Origin: Hyphomicrobiales bacterium
GTDB lineage: Bacteria > Pseudomonadota > Alphaproteobacteria > Rhizobiales > Beijerinckiaceae
Reading direction: 5' to 3'
NCBI GenBank assembly: GCA_947447895.1
Contig: CANFLM010000017.1
Span: forward strand, 1-39,947
DNA: 39,947 bases
Shown here: in pieces, positions 1 through 9,313 of the stretch
Layout: every line of letters starts with the position of its first letter
Numbering within the stretch: position 1 is the first letter of the stretch
Position numbers and translations under genes: made by a program
The notes under the pieces: model-generated
What the model saw: the letters and a program-made list of their open reading frames with translations, nothing else
Databases searched by the model: none
What the model was told of the DNA's origin: nothing

Positions 1-148
1 CGCTGATCTGACGATTGCCCGTGATGCTGATCAAAAAACCGTTGAGATGGCTGTTTTAGCTCTCGACGCGGTGCAAAAGGCATTGGACAATCAGGTTCCG
101 AAGAAGATCATCGTTGTTCCGCAAAGGATCGTCAATGTGGTCGTCTAA
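1..148 (+). CDS. leuS: Leucyl-tRNA synthetase, C-terminal end (partial)
   Basis: The window opens inside this gene; 48 codons in frame from base 2 run to TAA at 146-148. The enzyme charges tRNA-Leu with leucine in the cytoplasm. The visible tail ends [15 protein letters not shown], which matches the usual C-terminus of bacterial LeuRS (K-x-I-V-V-P-x-R-x-V-N-V-V), part of the C-terminal tRNA-contacting domain. Its end overlaps the lptE start by 14 bases. leuS-lptE-holA is a common alphaproteobacterial order, which supports the call although the catalytic domains are outside the window. Confidence 0.88.
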   Translation, partial: ADLTIARDADQKTVEMAVLALDAVQKALDNQVPKKIIVVPQRIVNVVV

Positions 149-653
149 ACCCTTTTCAAAACTGTTTGTCGCCGGCTTGATGGCGCTGGCGCTGGCCGGC
201 TGTTTCCGTCCGTTGAACGGCGAATTCGGCAAGGACAAAACCACCATTGCCAGCGAACTGGCATTGGTCGATGTCGAGCCCATGCAGGATAGTTTGGGCC
301 ATTTTCTGGTCCAGAACGTGTTGTTCGAGTTGAACGGCGGCACGCTGCCGGCCAAACCACGCTACAAATTGACGATGAAAGCCACCAATTCGCTCACCAC
401 ACCGGTGATCGATTCCTCGTCGGGCCGTGCGGATGTCGGCTCGGTTCTGACCTCGGTGACCTTTATTCTGACCCGGAACGATACCGGAGCTGAAATCGGT
501 CGCGGCGTGGTCAATTCCTCGGCCACATTCGACCGGATGTCGCAACGCTTTTCGGCAGCCCGCGCCCGCCGCGATGCCGAAACCCGCGTGGCCCAGGCTA
601 TGGCAGAGGATATCCGCACCCGCGTGGCTACACTTCTGCTCAACCAAAAATAA
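135..653 (+). CDS. lptE: LPS-assembly lipoprotein LptE
   Basis: Outer-membrane lipoprotein that, by family knowledge, plugs the LptD barrel and helps place lipopolysaccharide in the outer leaflet. The 172-aa product has a positively charged start, a hydrophobic stretch (about residues 10-22) and a lipobox LAGC with Cys23 as the lipidated residue. The body has the LptE look of alternating strand segments and an Arg/Ala-rich C-terminal helix. I place the start at ATG 135, with AAGGA about 7 bases upstream, rather than the in-frame TTG-type start at 114, because it gives a normal signal peptide. It overlaps leuS by 14 bases and is followed 4 bases later by holA, so the three are probably cotranscribed. 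The family is divergent in sequence; context carries much of the call. Confidence 0.85.
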   Translation: MWSSKPFSKLFVAGLMALALAGCFRPLNGEFGKDKTTIASELALVDVEPMQDSLGHFLVQNVLFELNGGTLPAKPRYKLTMKATNSLTTPVIDSSSGRADVGSVLTSVTFILTRNDTGAEIGRGVVNSSATFDRMSQRFSAARARRDAETRVAQAMAEDIRTRVATLLLNQK

Positions 654-657
654 TCCG

Positions 658-1680
658 ATGACGGCTCTCAAAGCGGGTGAAGTCGAGGCCTTCCTCAGGC
701 GGCCCGATCCGCGTTACCCCCTTGTGCTGATTTACGGGCCCGATCACGGTCTTGTCTCGGAGCGGGCGCGTCTTCTGGCGCGCTCCGCCGTTGAAAATCC
801 CGATGATCCGTTCCAGCTGATCCGTATGGATGGTGACCAATTGGCCAGCGATCCGATGCGGTTGGTCGATGAGGCGCATACCGTCCCAATGTTTGGCGGC
901 AAGCGCAGCATCTGGGTGCGCATGGGCAGTAATCCACTCTCCGAAGCCCTTGGCCAATTATGTGCCGTTCCCCCGCGGGATGTGCTAATCGTGCTGGAAG
1001 CAGGCGAGTTGACACCCAAAAGTCCCTTGCGCAGCCTGATCGAGAAAGCGTCGACCGCAGCCGCCTTGCCCTGTTTCGGTGACGAGAGCAAAAGCCTGAA
1101 TGAATTGGTCGATCAAGGCTTGAAACAATATGGCTTACAGATCGACCGTGATGCCAAAGAGGTTCTGATCGAGCGTCTGGGTGCCGACCGTCTGATGTCG
1201 CGCAATGAAATCGACAAATTGGCGCTTTATGTCAATGGCGGCCCGCGGATCACCCTTGCCGATGTCGATGCCATGATGACCGATACGGGTGCGGTCAATC
1301 TCGACCAGCTGATTGATGCCGTGTTTGTGGGTTCAAGCGGCCATGCCGATGAAATGCTGCGGCGTTGTCTCATAGAACATATGGATGCCGGTGTAATTGT
1401 CGGGGCATTGCTGCGCCATGCCATGCAATTGCAGCAATCACGCTCTTTGCTTGATCAGGGCAAGGATATGGCATCGATCACCCAGGCTTCTCGTCTGCAT
1501 TTCAAGCGCAAGTCAGCATTCGAGCAGCAAGTCCGTCATTGGAAGCGCGAAGCCCTCGACACTGCCATTGCGCATCTGTTCGAGGCCCAGACCATGGCCC
1601 GCAAAACCCCGGCTTTGGCTGACAGCATCGTGTCACGCTGCTGCCTGCAACTCTCGCTGGCAGCGAGACGGCGCGGTTAA
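658..1680 (+). CDS. holA: DNA polymerase III subunit delta
   Basis: Clamp-loader subunit that opens the beta sliding clamp during replication. The 340-aa product has the usual HolA length. The N-terminal half shows the family pattern YPLVLIYGPDHGLVSERA (about residues 19-36), then DPFQLIRMDGDQL and a GGKRSIWVRM segment. The C-terminal half is the helical collar domain, including LSRNEIDKLALY-like sequence (here LMSRNEIDKLALY). The start at ATG 658 lies 5 bases after the lptE stop; a longer open frame back to 574 overlaps lptE and is not needed. It converges with parB, leaving only 3 bases between the stops. Confidence 0.93.
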   Translation: MTALKAGEVEAFLRRPDPRYPLVLIYGPDHGLVSERARLLARSAVENPDDPFQLIRMDGDQLASDPMRLVDEAHTVPMFGGKRSIWVRMGSNPLSEALGQLCAVPPRDVLIVLEAGELTPKSPLRSLIEKASTAAALPCFGDESKSLNELVDQGLKQYGLQIDRDAKEVLIERLGADRLMSRNEIDKLALYVNGGPRITLADVDAMMTDTGAVNLDQLIDAVFVGSSGHADEMLRRCLIEHMDAGVIVGALLRHAMQLQQSRSLLDQGKDMASITQASRLHFKRKSAFEQQVRHWKREALDTAIAHLFEAQTMARKTPALADSIVSRCCLQLSLAARRRG

Positions 1681-1683
1681 ACG

Positions 1684-2559
1684 TTAACGGCGCAATCTCT
1701 GGCAAAGATCCTCGAGCTGGTCGAGCGTTTTATAACGGATTTTCAGTTCGCCACCTTGTCCGCTATGCGAGATGCTCACCGTCATCCCGAGCTGGTCTTC
1801 CAGAATCTTCTCGATGGCCCGCGTATCGGCATCTTTTTGCGGGACGGAGCGCGGGTGGTGGGGTTCACCTTGTTCGTCGTCAGGCTGGCGGGACAGTTTT
1901 TCAAGATCACGGACGCTCGATCCACGTTCTATCGCCAGCCTGGCAACCTGTTCAGGATTGGCGACAGCCAGCAAAGCCCGCCCATGTCCGGCCGAGAGCT
2001 GGCCTGTGCGCAACAATTCCTTGACGCTGTCCGGCAATTTCATCAAACGCAGCGTATTGGCGATATGCGAACGGCTTTTGCCGATCATCTTACCCAGATC
2101 AGCCTGCGCATAGTCGAATTCGGCCATCAGCCGCTCGTAACCGGCTGCTTCTTCAACCGGATTGAGATCGGCTCGCTGGACATTCTCGATGATCGCCATT
2201 TCAAGAGCATCGCGATCACTGGCTTCCACGACAATAATCGGTACTTCGTGCAGACCGGCCCGCTGCGCGGCGCGCCAGCGGCGTTCACCGGCAATGATTT
2301 CGAAGACATCGGCCAGACCGGCCTGCTCGCGCACGACAATCGGCTGGATGATCCCTTTTTCGCGGATGGAACTGGCCAATTCCTCGAGATCGACCTCTTC
2401 AAAGGTCTTGCGCGGATTGCGCGCATTGGGACGGAGGAACTCGGTCGGGACCTTGCGTGTTCCTGAACGATTTGTATTAGCCTCATTCGTTTCGCTACCG
2501 ACATCACCCATCAGGGCAGCGAGACCACGGCCCAACCGTGATCGTGTTTCTTCGGCCAT
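1684..2559 (-). CDS. parB: Chromosome partitioning protein ParB
   Basis: CTP-binding clamp that loads at parS sites and spreads to build the segregation complex moved by ParA. The 291-aa product begins with the typical SRLGRGLAALMGD segment. It then has the ParB/Srx domain with NARNPRKTFEEVDLEELA and IIQPIVVRE, the GERRWRAAQRAGL box (the C-motif associated with CTP binding), and a helix-turn-helix region around ADLGKMIGKSRSHIANTLRL. A C-terminal dimerisation segment follows. ATG 2559 sits 9 bases after GAAGGA; in-frame ATGs at 2565 and 2568 are too close to it. The gene lies 26 bases downstream of parA, and three parS palindromes lie within 8 kb. Confidence 0.96.
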   Translation of the reverse strand: MAEETRSRLGRGLAALMGDVGSETNEANTNRSGTRKVPTEFLRPNARNPRKTFEEVDLEELASSIREKGIIQPIVVREQAGLADVFEIIAGERRWRAAQRAGLHEVPIIVVEASDRDALEMAIIENVQRADLNPVEEAAGYERLMAEFDYAQADLGKMIGKSRSHIANTLRLMKLPDSVKELLRTGQLSAGHGRALLAVANPEQVARLAIERGSSVRDLEKLSRQPDDEQGEPHHPRSVPQKDADTRAIEKILEDQLGMTVSISHSGQGGELKIRYKTLDQLEDLCQRLRR

Positions 2560-2585
2560 CGACATCATTCCTTCAGATATCAGTT

Positions 2586-3431
2586 TCAGGCCGCAACAGC
2601 GGCCTGACGTTCACGACGGATCACTTCGGAAGCCAATTTCAGATAGGCTTGGGACCCCGTGCATTTCAAATCATAGAGCAATACGGGTTTGCCGTAGGAT
2701 GGTGCTTCTGAAACCCTGACATTGCGTGGAATAACCGTGTCATAGACCTTGTCACCCATGAAATCGCGCACATCCTTGACCACTTGGCCCGACAGATTGT
2801 TGCGCGGGTCAAACATGGTCAGCACGATGCCCTGAATGGTCAGACGCGGATTGAGCGAAGAACGCACCTGCTCGACGGTTTTCAAAAGCTGGCTCAACCC
2901 TTCCAGTGCAAAAAACTCGCATTGCAACGGCACCAGCACAGCATCGGCAGCCACCATGGCATTGATGGTCAACAGGTTGAACGACGGCGGGCAGTCAACC
3001 AGAATATAGGAATAGGGCTGCAAGCCGGCGGCAAGGCGCGATTCATGCAGCACCAGCACGGCGCGGCGCAAGCGATGGGCACGGTCCTTCTCGGAAGAAA
3101 TTTCCATTTCCACGCCCAGCAGATCCAGCGTGGAAGGGGCCACCATCAGGCGCGGCACGTCTGTCGGCAAAATCGCCTGGTCGAGGCTGGCGGTACCCAC
3201 CAGCACGTCATAGGTCGAGACGCGGCGGTCCTTGCGCGCCACACCGAGACCGGTAGAGGCATTGCCCTGGGGATCAAGGTCGACGATCAACACATCTTCG
3301 CCGATCGCAGCAAGAGCCGTGCCCAGATTGATTGCCGTGGTGGTTTTACCGACGCCGCCCTTTTGGTTGGCGACAACAAGAACCCGTGGAACCGATCCGG
3401 CTGGGCGAAGGCAATTAGCAAGTGTGGTCAT
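2586..3431 (-). CDS. parA: Chromosome partitioning ATPase ParA (Soj)
   Basis: Deviant Walker-A ATPase that forms a nucleoid-bound gradient and pulls ParB-parS complexes during origin segregation. The 281-aa product shows KGGVGKTT at residues 24-31, with the signature lysine, then VDLDPQGNAS (Walker A') and ILVDCPPSFN (Walker B). This length is typical of chromosomal ParA and lacks the extra N-terminal HTH of plasmid ParA Ia. An AGGAG lies 11 bases before ATG 3431. The gene starts 5 bases after the rsmG stop, so it is read from the rsmG/mnmG side. Confidence 0.97.
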   Translation of the reverse strand: MTTLANCLRPAGSVPRVLVVANQKGGVGKTTTAINLGTALAAIGEDVLIVDLDPQGNASTGLGVARKDRRVSTYDVLVGTASLDQAILPTDVPRLMVAPSTLDLLGVEMEISSEKDRAHRLRRAVLVLHESRLAAGLQPYSYILVDCPPSFNLLTINAMVAADAVLVPLQCEFFALEGLSQLLKTVEQVRSSLNPRLTIQGIVLTMFDPRNNLSGQVVKDVRDFMGDKVYDTVIPRNVRVSEAPSYGKPVLLYDLKCTGSQAYLKLASEVIRRERQAAVAA

Positions 3432-3436
3432 TTCGA

Positions 3437-4090
3437 TCAGAGCTCCTGCTCGCTCTCAACTCTTGCAACCTGTGTGAGGCTGACAATGCGGCCTGCAAGA
3501 TCAGTCTTGCTAGGCAGGAGAGACGCCCTGAATATCCAACATTTAGTGGCTTTGGTCAATTCATTATCTACATCTTGACCCTTTAGAAACAACCCTTCAG
3601 CCCCTTTTTTCAACAGGGGTTCAGCCATTTCGATCAGATTGTCCAGACTGGTCAGCGCACGCGCCGACACCAGTTCGATATCGCGTGTCAGAAGCGCAGG
3701 CATGGCCTCTTCAACCCGGCAATCATGGACTACCACCGACAGGCCGAGCAACCGGGCTGCTTCGCGCAAAAACGCGGCCTTACGGCCGTTGCTTTCGACC
3801 AGATGCATTTCCCGATCCTGGTCCATCCAGGTGCAAGCCACGACCAATCCGGGGAACCCTGCACCGGACCCGAAATCGGCCCAGCGACTGATTTCGGGGC
3901 GCAACAAAGCCAGTTGCAGTGAATCGGCAATGTGCCGCGTCCAGACCTCATCCAGAGTGCGCGGACCCACTAGATTCTTGATGGTCTGCCAGCGGCGCAA
4001 CAGATCGACCAGCTGGTCGAGCCTTTGTTCTGTTTCACGTGAAACAGGACAAAGGGCCAATGCTTGGACTTTGTCGGGTGATTGGGACAT
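3437..4090 (-). CDS. rsmG: 16S rRNA (guanine527-N7)-methyltransferase RsmG (GidB)
   Basis: Methylates N7 of G527 in the 530 loop of 16S rRNA; loss of the family enzyme gives low-level streptomycin resistance. The 217-aa product has the SAM-binding motif DFGSGAGFPG at about residues 72-81 and the downstream RAL segment of the GidB family. Start ATG 4090 shares one base with the mnmG stop (TGATG), suggesting translational coupling; a longer start at 4102 would lie inside mnmG. Residues 16-20 (VSRET) are encoded by a perfect parS site, so this stretch of coding sequence also serves segregation. Confidence 0.95.
   Translation of the reverse strand: MSQSPDKVQALALCPVSRETEQRLDQLVDLLRRWQTIKNLVGPRTLDEVWTRHIADSLQLALLRPEISRWADFGSGAGFPGLVVACTWMDQDREMHLVESNGRKAAFLREAARLLGLSVVVHDCRVEEAMPALLTRDIELVSARALTSLDNLIEMAEPLLKKGAEGLFLKGQDVDNELTKATKCWIFRASLLPSKTDLAGRIVSLTQVARVESEQEL
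4031..4046. other. parS: parS centromere site within rsmG
   Basis: The sequence TGTTTCACGTGAAACA is a perfect 16-bp palindrome identical to the widely conserved chromosomal parS consensus. It is read in frame as V-S-R-E-T in RsmG. It lies about 1.5 kb from parB and is one of three identical copies here. ParB binding itself is inferred from consensus identity and the presence of parAB. Confidence 0.93.
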
Positions 4091-5958
4091 CAGGCCGCAC
4101 AATTCCGGTCACGTTGACGTTTGGCATGCGCGGCCAGCAAGGTCAAAGCGGCCGGTGTCATGCCCTCGATCCGCGCCGCATGACCGACGGTCAAGGGTTT
4201 GACACTCACCAGTTTGACCTGCAATTCGGTCGACAGGCCCGGCAAGCCGGTAAAATCGAAGCCCTCAGGCAAAAGCAGATTTTCATCGGCGCGGAAAATC
4301 TCGATGTCCCGGCTCTGGCGATCCAGATAAACCGAATACCGCGCATCCGAACTGATCCGGTCAACAACAGCCGGTTTGATCTCGGTTAGTTCCGGCCAGA
4401 TCAGGGCCAGTTGCGCCCATTCAATGTCGGGATGGGCCAGCAGGTCAAACGCCGAGCGGCGGATGCCGTCAAGGTTAACGTTCAAGCCCTTGGCTCTGGC
4501 CTCATTGGGTGTCACATTCAAACAATTGACCAAAGCACGCGCCTCGGTCAGTTCAGCCTGTAACCTCTTGTGATGGGCGGCCCTCACTGGCCGCACGCAA
4601 CCGACAGACAGTCCCCAATCGGTCAAACGCTCGCCAGCATTGTCACTTCGCAGGCTGAGCCGGTATTCAGAACGCGAGGTAAACATCCGGTAGGGCTCGG
4701 TCACACCATGGGTCACCAGATCATCAACCATCACCCCGAGATAGGCACGGGCGCGATCGATAATCACACCCTCTTTGCCCTGGGCCCGACGGGCCGCATT
4801 GATCCCTGCCAACAGGCCCTGGGCAGCAGCTTCCTCATAGCCGGTGGTTCCATTGATCTGGCCTGCGAGAAACAGGCCCGGTCGTGACTTGGTTTCTAGC
4901 GTGGCGGCCAATTCGCGCGGATCGATATAATCATATTCGATGGCATAGCCGGGGCGGATGATGACGACCTGTTCAAGCCCGGGGATCGATCGCAGGAAAG
5001 ACTCCTGCACATCGGCCGGCAGAGAGGTCGACAGACCATTGGGATAAACGGTCGGATCATCAAGCCCTTCAGGCTCCAGAAAGATCTGATGGCGGTCGCG
5101 ATCGGCAAAACGAACAATCTTGTCCTCGACGGACGGGCAATAACGGGGACCGCGTCCTTCGATCTGCCCGCTATACATCGCCGAGCGATGCAGATTGTCG
5201 CGGATAATGCGATGGGTTTCTGCTGTCGTGTAAGTAATCCCGCAGGCAATTTGCGGGGTCGTAATGGCCTCGGTCAAAGCTGAAAACGGCTCGGGGATTT
5301 CGTCGCCCTCTTGCCGCTCCAACTGGCTCCAGTCAAGCGAGCGGCCATCAAGACGGGCTGGTGTGCCGGTTTTCAAACGGCCCATCGTGAAACCCAAACT
5401 GCGCAAACTAAGCGCCAAACTTTTGGACGGCGGATCACCGACACGGCCCGCCTCCTCCCGCTCGTCACCGCGATGGATCAAACCATTCAGGAATGTGCCG
5501 GTCGTCATCACAACCGCGCCCGCTCTGATTGCACGGCCATCGGCCAGTGTCACACCACGGATGCAATCAGCCACGACCCTCAGACCCGCCACTTCCGCGG
5601 CCAGAAGGGTCAGGTTTTCGGTCTCCGACAGGATCTGTTGCACGGCTTGCGCATAGAGTTTTCTATCCGCCTGGGCGCGCGGACCGCGAACAGCAGGCCC
5701 TTTACGCTTGTTCAACACCCGAAACTGGATGCCTCCGCGGTCGGCGGCCAGAGCCATCACGCCATCAAGCGCATCGATTTCACGCACCAGATGACCCTTG
5801 CCGAGACCGCCAATCGCCGGATTACAGGACATGGCGCCGATGGTTTCAAGTTTGTGGGTGATCAATGCGGTAGAGGCACCCATGCGGGCTGCCGCAGCTG
5901 CCGCCTCTGTCCCGGCATGTCCGCCACCGATGACAATTACATCATAAAAATCGGACAT
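4090..5958 (-). CDS. mnmG: tRNA uridine-5-carboxymethylaminomethyl(34) synthesis enzyme MnmG (GidA)
   Basis: FAD-dependent partner of MnmE that installs the (carboxymethyl)aminomethyl group on wobble uridine 34 of certain tRNAs. The 622-aa product has the N-terminal dinucleotide-binding motif [12 protein letters not shown] (about residues 9-20), the family segments [23 protein letters not shown] and [15 protein letters not shown], and [12 protein letters not shown] with the conserved Cys. The C-terminal helical domain ends near RDRNCAA. Length is normal for the family. Its stop overlaps the rsmG start by one base, and the 105-base space to mnmE holds a parS site. Confidence 0.97.
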   Translation of the reverse strand: MSDFYDVIVIGGGHAGTEAAAAAARMGASTALITHKLETIGAMSCNPAIGGLGKGHLVREIDALDGVMALAADRGGIQFRVLNKRKGPAVRGPRAQADRKLYAQAVQQILSETENLTLLAAEVAGLRVVADCIRGVTLADGRAIRAGAVVMTTGTFLNGLIHRGDEREEAGRVGDPPSKSLALSLRSLGFTMGRLKTGTPARLDGRSLDWSQLERQEGDEIPEPFSALTEAITTPQIACGITYTTAETHRIIRDNLHRSAMYSGQIEGRGPRYCPSVEDKIVRFADRDRHQIFLEPEGLDDPTVYPNGLSTSLPADVQESFLRSIPGLEQVVIIRPGYAIEYDYIDPRELAATLETKSRPGLFLAGQINGTTGYEEAAAQGLLAGINAARRAQGKEGVIIDRARAYLGVMVDDLVTHGVTEPYRMFTSRSEYRLSLRSDNAGERLTDWGLSVGCVRPVRAAHHKRLQAELTEARALVNCLNVTPNEARAKGLNVNLDGIRRSAFDLLAHPDIEWAQLALIWPELTEIKPAVVDRISSDARYSVYLDRQSRDIEIFRADENLLLPEGFDFTGLPGLSTELQVKLVSVKPLTVGHAARIEGMTPAALTLLAAHAKRQRDRNCAA

Positions 5959-6028
5959 TATCTTTCCACTTGCTTGTCATCGTGATCATCAATTTTACGA
6001 GTCATTTGATCGGTTTAGAACCAGAATA

Positions 6029-6044
6029 TGTTTCACGTGAAACA
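6029..6044. other. parS: parS centromere site between mnmG and mnmE
   Basis: This is a second perfect copy of TGTTTCACGTGAAACA, in the 105-base intergenic space upstream of mnmG and 20 bases after the mnmE stop. No coding constraint applies here, so its exact conservation points to function as a ParB loading site. The rest of the gap shows no other clear element. Confidence 0.93.
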
Positions 6045-6063
6045 GTACGGTTAGCAAACCCGA

Positions 6064-7362
6064 TCATTTCCCGATGCAGAATTGGGCAAACAGCGTATCC
6101 AGCATCGCTTCTACACCGACCACACCAATAATCTCGCCGAAATGCCGCGCTGCCAGACGCAAATCCTCGGCAATCAATTCCGTGTCTCCATCCTGCTTCA
6201 GGCCTTTCAGTGCCTGACTTAAAGCTTGCATAGCCCGCGTCAAGGCCTGATTTTGGCGTTCACGCGTGATGAGGGCATCACCGGACCCCAGGCGTTGTCC
6301 GATCTCCTGTCTCAGAACCTCGCGCAGCCGCTCCATCCCGTCACCTGTCAGAACAGAAATGGCCAGTCCATCATGCTCGTGAACACCCAAATCGGCTTTG
6401 GTTCGGATACGAATCCAATCAGGTCCAGCCGGAGGTTGGTCATCAAAACCGGGGGGCATCAACCACAGACCCAGATCAGATTGCGACACCCGTTGACGAG
6501 CGCGTGCAATACCCTGCCGTTCAATCTCGTCACTGCTGTCACGCAAACCCGCCGTATCGATCAAAGTCACCGGCAGTCCGTCCAGATCGAGCGGAACCTC
6601 GATAAGATCCCGGGTGGTTCCGGCAATCGCTGAGACAATCGCAATGTCCCTGTAAGCCAGTGCATTGACCAGTGTCGATTTACCCGCATTGGGGGGACCA
6701 GCGACAACCACGACAATCCCGTCACGCAACCGCTGGCCCTGACGGGCGGTGGCGAGAACCTGTTCGATGTCTGTGATCAAATGCTGGATAAAGCGCCGGG
6801 CATGGCGCGCTGTTTCTGGCTCGATGTCACCCTCGTCGGAAAAATCGATATCGCTTTCCACCAGAGCCATCGCCGACAACAGGGATTGCCGCCACTCGGC
6901 AACCCGAAGGGACAATCCGCCCTCCATCTGGCGCAAAGCCTGTTTGCGTTGCCGTTCCGTTTCCGAATCAATCAGATCAGCCAGCCCTTCGACTGCGGAG
7001 AGGTCCATTTTGCCATGTTCGAAGGCGCGGCGGGCAAATTCGCCCGGTTGCGCCAAACGGCAATCATCAAACAAAGCCAGACAGGCAAGCAAGGCACGGA
7101 CGATCGCCATCGAGCCGTGCAGATGGAATTCTGCGCAATCCTCACCGGTGAAACTATGGGGGGCCGGAAACCAGACGATCAGCGCACGGTCAATCGCGCC
7201 ATCAGGACCGTTCAAAACCCGTAAAGTTGCCTGGCGGGGTTTGGGGAGAGAGCCGGCAATCGTTTCGAGAACGAATCGAGTCTTGGGTCCACTGATCCGG
7301 ACAATCGCAATGGCCGCTTTGCCGGAACCGGATGCTGGCGCAAATATCGTATCGCGCGGCAT
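6064..7362 (-). CDS. mnmE: tRNA modification GTPase MnmE (TrmE)
   Basis: GTPase that acts with MnmG on wobble U34 of tRNA. The 432-aa product has the N-terminal formyl-THF-binding dimerisation domain (starting DTIFAPASGSGKAAIAIVR), a helical domain, an inserted G domain with P-loop GPPNAGKST at about residues 222-230 and DTAGLRD for G3, and the C-terminal FCIGK motif, whose Cys is characteristic of the family. ATG 7362 lies 7 bases after AAGGA. It is 36 bases downstream of rho. Confidence 0.97.
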   Translation of the reverse strand: MPRDTIFAPASGSGKAAIAIVRISGPKTRFVLETIAGSLPKPRQATLRVLNGPDGAIDRALIVWFPAPHSFTGEDCAEFHLHGSMAIVRALLACLALFDDCRLAQPGEFARRAFEHGKMDLSAVEGLADLIDSETERQRKQALRQMEGGLSLRVAEWRQSLLSAMALVESDIDFSDEGDIEPETARHARRFIQHLITDIEQVLATARQGQRLRDGIVVVVAGPPNAGKSTLVNALAYRDIAIVSAIAGTTRDLIEVPLDLDGLPVTLIDTAGLRDSSDEIERQGIARARQRVSQSDLGLWLMPPGFDDQPPAGPDWIRIRTKADLGVHEHDGLAISVLTGDGMERLREVLRQEIGQRLGSGDALITRERQNQALTRAMQALSQALKGLKQDGDTELIAEDLRLAARHFGEIIGVVGVEAMLDTLFAQFCIGK

Positions 7363-7398
7363 GTCCGGTTCCTTTCAGTGTTTGATAATGAAAGCAGA

Positions 7399-8664
7399 TC
7401 AGGTGTTCATCGAATCGAAGAATTCACCATTGCTCTTGGTCTGGCGTAATTTGTCGAGCAGGAATTCGATGGCATCCACGGTCCCCATCGGATTGAGGAT
7501 ACGGCGCAGGACATACATTTTCTTGAGCGTATCGGGAGCCACCAGCAATTCTTCCTTACGCGTTCCCGAACGGGTGATATCGATCGACGGGAACACGCGC
7601 TTGTCGGAGACCTTGCGGTCGAGGATGATTTCCGAATTGCCGGTGCCTTTGAATTCTTCAAAGATCACTTCATCCATGCGGCTACCGGTATCGATCAGCG
7701 CGGTTGCAATAATGGTGAGGGAACCGCCTTCTTCGATATTACGTGCGGCACCAAAGAAGCGTTTTGGCCGTTGCAGGGCATTCGCATCGACACCACCGGT
7801 CAAAACCTTACCCGATGATGGCACAACAGTATTGTAGGCGCGGCCCAGACGGGTGATTGAATCCAGCAGAATGACCACATCACGGCCATGTTCGACCAGG
7901 CGCTTGGCCTTTTCGATTACCATTTCGGCAACCTGTACGTGTCGCGACGCTGGCTCGTCGAAGGTGGATGACACCACCTCGCCGCGCACCGATCGCTGCA
8001 TATCGGTCACTTCTTCCGGCCGTTCGTCGATCAGCAGAACGATCAGATAGCATTCGGGATGATTGGACGTGATCGACTGTGCGATGTTTTGCAGCAGGAC
8101 CGTTTTACCGGTGCGCGGCGGCGCCACAATCAGGGCGCGCTGGCCTTTGCCGATCGGCGAAACGATGTCGATAATACGGGGCGAGAAATCCTTGCGGGTC
8201 GGATCCTCGATTTCCAGCTTCAACCGCTCGTTGGGATAAAGCGGGGTCAGATTGTCGAAATTGACCTTATGCTTGGTTTGCTCGGGATCTTCGAAATTGA
8301 TCGTATTGACCTTGAGCAGAGCAAAATAGCGCTCGCCTTCTTTGGGGCTTCGGATTTCACCCTCGACGGTATCACCGGTTCGCAGGCTGAATTTACGGAT
8401 CTGGGAGGGAGAAATATAAATATCGTCCGGTCCCGCGAGATAGTTGGAATCGGGCGAACGCAGGAAACCGAAGCCATCGGGAAGAACTTCAACAACGCCC
8501 TCGCCGATAATATCGATGTCATTGGTGGCCAGCTGTTTCAAAATCGCAAACATCAATTCCTGTTTGCGCAGCGTGCTGGCAGCTTCCACTTCCTGCTCTT
8601 CGGCGAAAGCAAGCAATTCGGTTGGTGCCTTGGCTTTAAGGTCTTTGAGTTTAATCTCTGGCAT
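7399..8664 (-). CDS. rho: Transcription termination factor Rho
   Basis: Hexameric RNA-dependent ATPase that ends transcription. The 421-aa product has the N-terminal Rho_N helical domain (about 1-45), a cold-shock-like RNA-binding fold (about 50-120, with [10 protein letters not shown] and [10 protein letters not shown]), and the ATPase core with [10 protein letters not shown] at about 181-190, DERPEEV and [13 protein letters not shown]. It lacks the long N-terminal insertions seen in some phyla. The gene has a 210-base leader with a strong hairpin, in keeping with the autoregulated leaders known for some rho genes, though regulation here is inference. Ribosome-binding sequence before ATG 8664 is weak. 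Confidence 0.97.
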   Translation of the reverse strand: MPEIKLKDLKAKAPTELLAFAEEQEVEAASTLRKQELMFAILKQLATNDIDIIGEGVVEVLPDGFGFLRSPDSNYLAGPDDIYISPSQIRKFSLRTGDTVEGEIRSPKEGERYFALLKVNTINFEDPEQTKHKVNFDNLTPLYPNERLKLEIEDPTRKDFSPRIIDIVSPIGKGQRALIVAPPRTGKTVLLQNIAQSITSNHPECYLIVLLIDERPEEVTDMQRSVRGEVVSSTFDEPASRHVQVAEMVIEKAKRLVEHGRDVVILLDSITRLGRAYNTVVPSSGKVLTGGVDANALQRPKRFFGAARNIEEGGSLTIIATALIDTGSRMDEVIFEEFKGTGNSEIILDRKVSDKRVFPSIDITRSGTRKEELLVAPDTLKKMYVLRRILNPMGTVDAIEFLLDKLRQTKSNGEFFDSMNT

Positions 8665-8732
8665 TGATATCGCCTGATTGAGAGCGGATGCTTGATCCGG
8701 TCTGGCATGGGGAAAGAAATTTGAGAGCTTGA

Positions 8733-8762
8733 CAGAGAACCGGGGGACTTACGGGTTCTCTG
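8733..8762 (-). promoter_or_regulatory. Leader hairpin upstream of rho
   Basis: CAGAGAACC (8733-8741) and GGTTCTCTG (8754-8762) form a perfect 9-bp stem with a 12-base loop. It lies in the 210-base non-coding interval between hemJ and rho, about 70 bases before the rho start. No T-run follows it on the minus strand, so it is not a classical intrinsic terminator. It may be an RNA element of the rho leader or the end of the hemE-hemJ message. I see no gene in this interval. Confidence 0.5.
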
Positions 8763-8874
8763 TTCCGTAATCGATCACAATGAACAATTCCGGCCAAAAC
8801 AGGCGAGGGTTCATTCACGAATAAAGGGAACTCGTTCTTGTTAGCTGTTTTTAATCGGACAGACAAGTCCCTCG

Positions 8875-9309
8875 TTAGAAAGGCTTAACCACCACCAAAA
8901 TCACGATCGCAATCATCAGAACTGTCGGTATTTCATTCACAAACCGGAAATAACGCCCTGTTTTCTGGTTCTGATCGGATGCGAATCGTTTGACACAAAC
9001 CGACAACCAGCCATGGACACCACTCAGCACCAGAACGAGCAGCAATTTGGCATGCATCCAGGGTGACTTGGCCCAACCCGCACTGATCATCATTGCCAGA
9101 CCGAAAATCCAGCTGACAATCATCGCCGGGGTCATGATGAAGCGCAAAAGACGGCGTTCCATCACCTTGAACGTATCGGTCAGAGCCGTATTTCCCTCAT
9201 TTTCAGCATGATAGACAAACAGACGCGGCAAATAGAGCATGCCTGCCATCCAGCTGATGACGGCGATGATATGGATCGATTTGACGATCAAATAAAATGT
9301 CTCGGTCAT
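8875..9309 (-). CDS. hemJ: Protoporphyrinogen IX oxidase HemJ
   Basis: Membrane heme-b-associated enzyme that oxidises protoporphyrinogen IX to protoporphyrin IX, the penultimate step of heme synthesis in many alphaproteobacteria lacking HemG and HemY. The 144-aa product has about four membrane segments. The first carries H13 in SIHIIAVISWMAGMLYLPRLFVYH, and a conserved-type Lys lies in HAKLLLVLVLSGVHGWL. An AGAGG sits 8 bases before ATG 9309. It starts 4 bases after hemE, another heme gene, which supports the call over a generic CopD-like protein. Confidence 0.9.
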   Translation of the reverse strand: MTETFYLIVKSIHIIAVISWMAGMLYLPRLFVYHAENEGNTALTDTFKVMERRLLRFIMTPAMIVSWIFGLAMMISAGWAKSPWMHAKLLLVLVLSGVHGWLSVCVKRFASDQNQKTGRYFRFVNEIPTVLMIAIVILVVVKPF

Positions 9310-9313
9310 CGGG

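Noticed and set aside
5387-5393. GTGAAAC half-sites resembling parS (for example near 5387, 7148, 12023)
   Set aside because: Only one arm of the palindrome matches; with the centre and second arm lost they are not expected to load ParB.
8651-8866. 71-codon open frame in the hemJ-rho interval
   Set aside because: It overlaps the rho start in another frame, has no recognisable family or good ribosome-binding site, and contains the leader hairpin.
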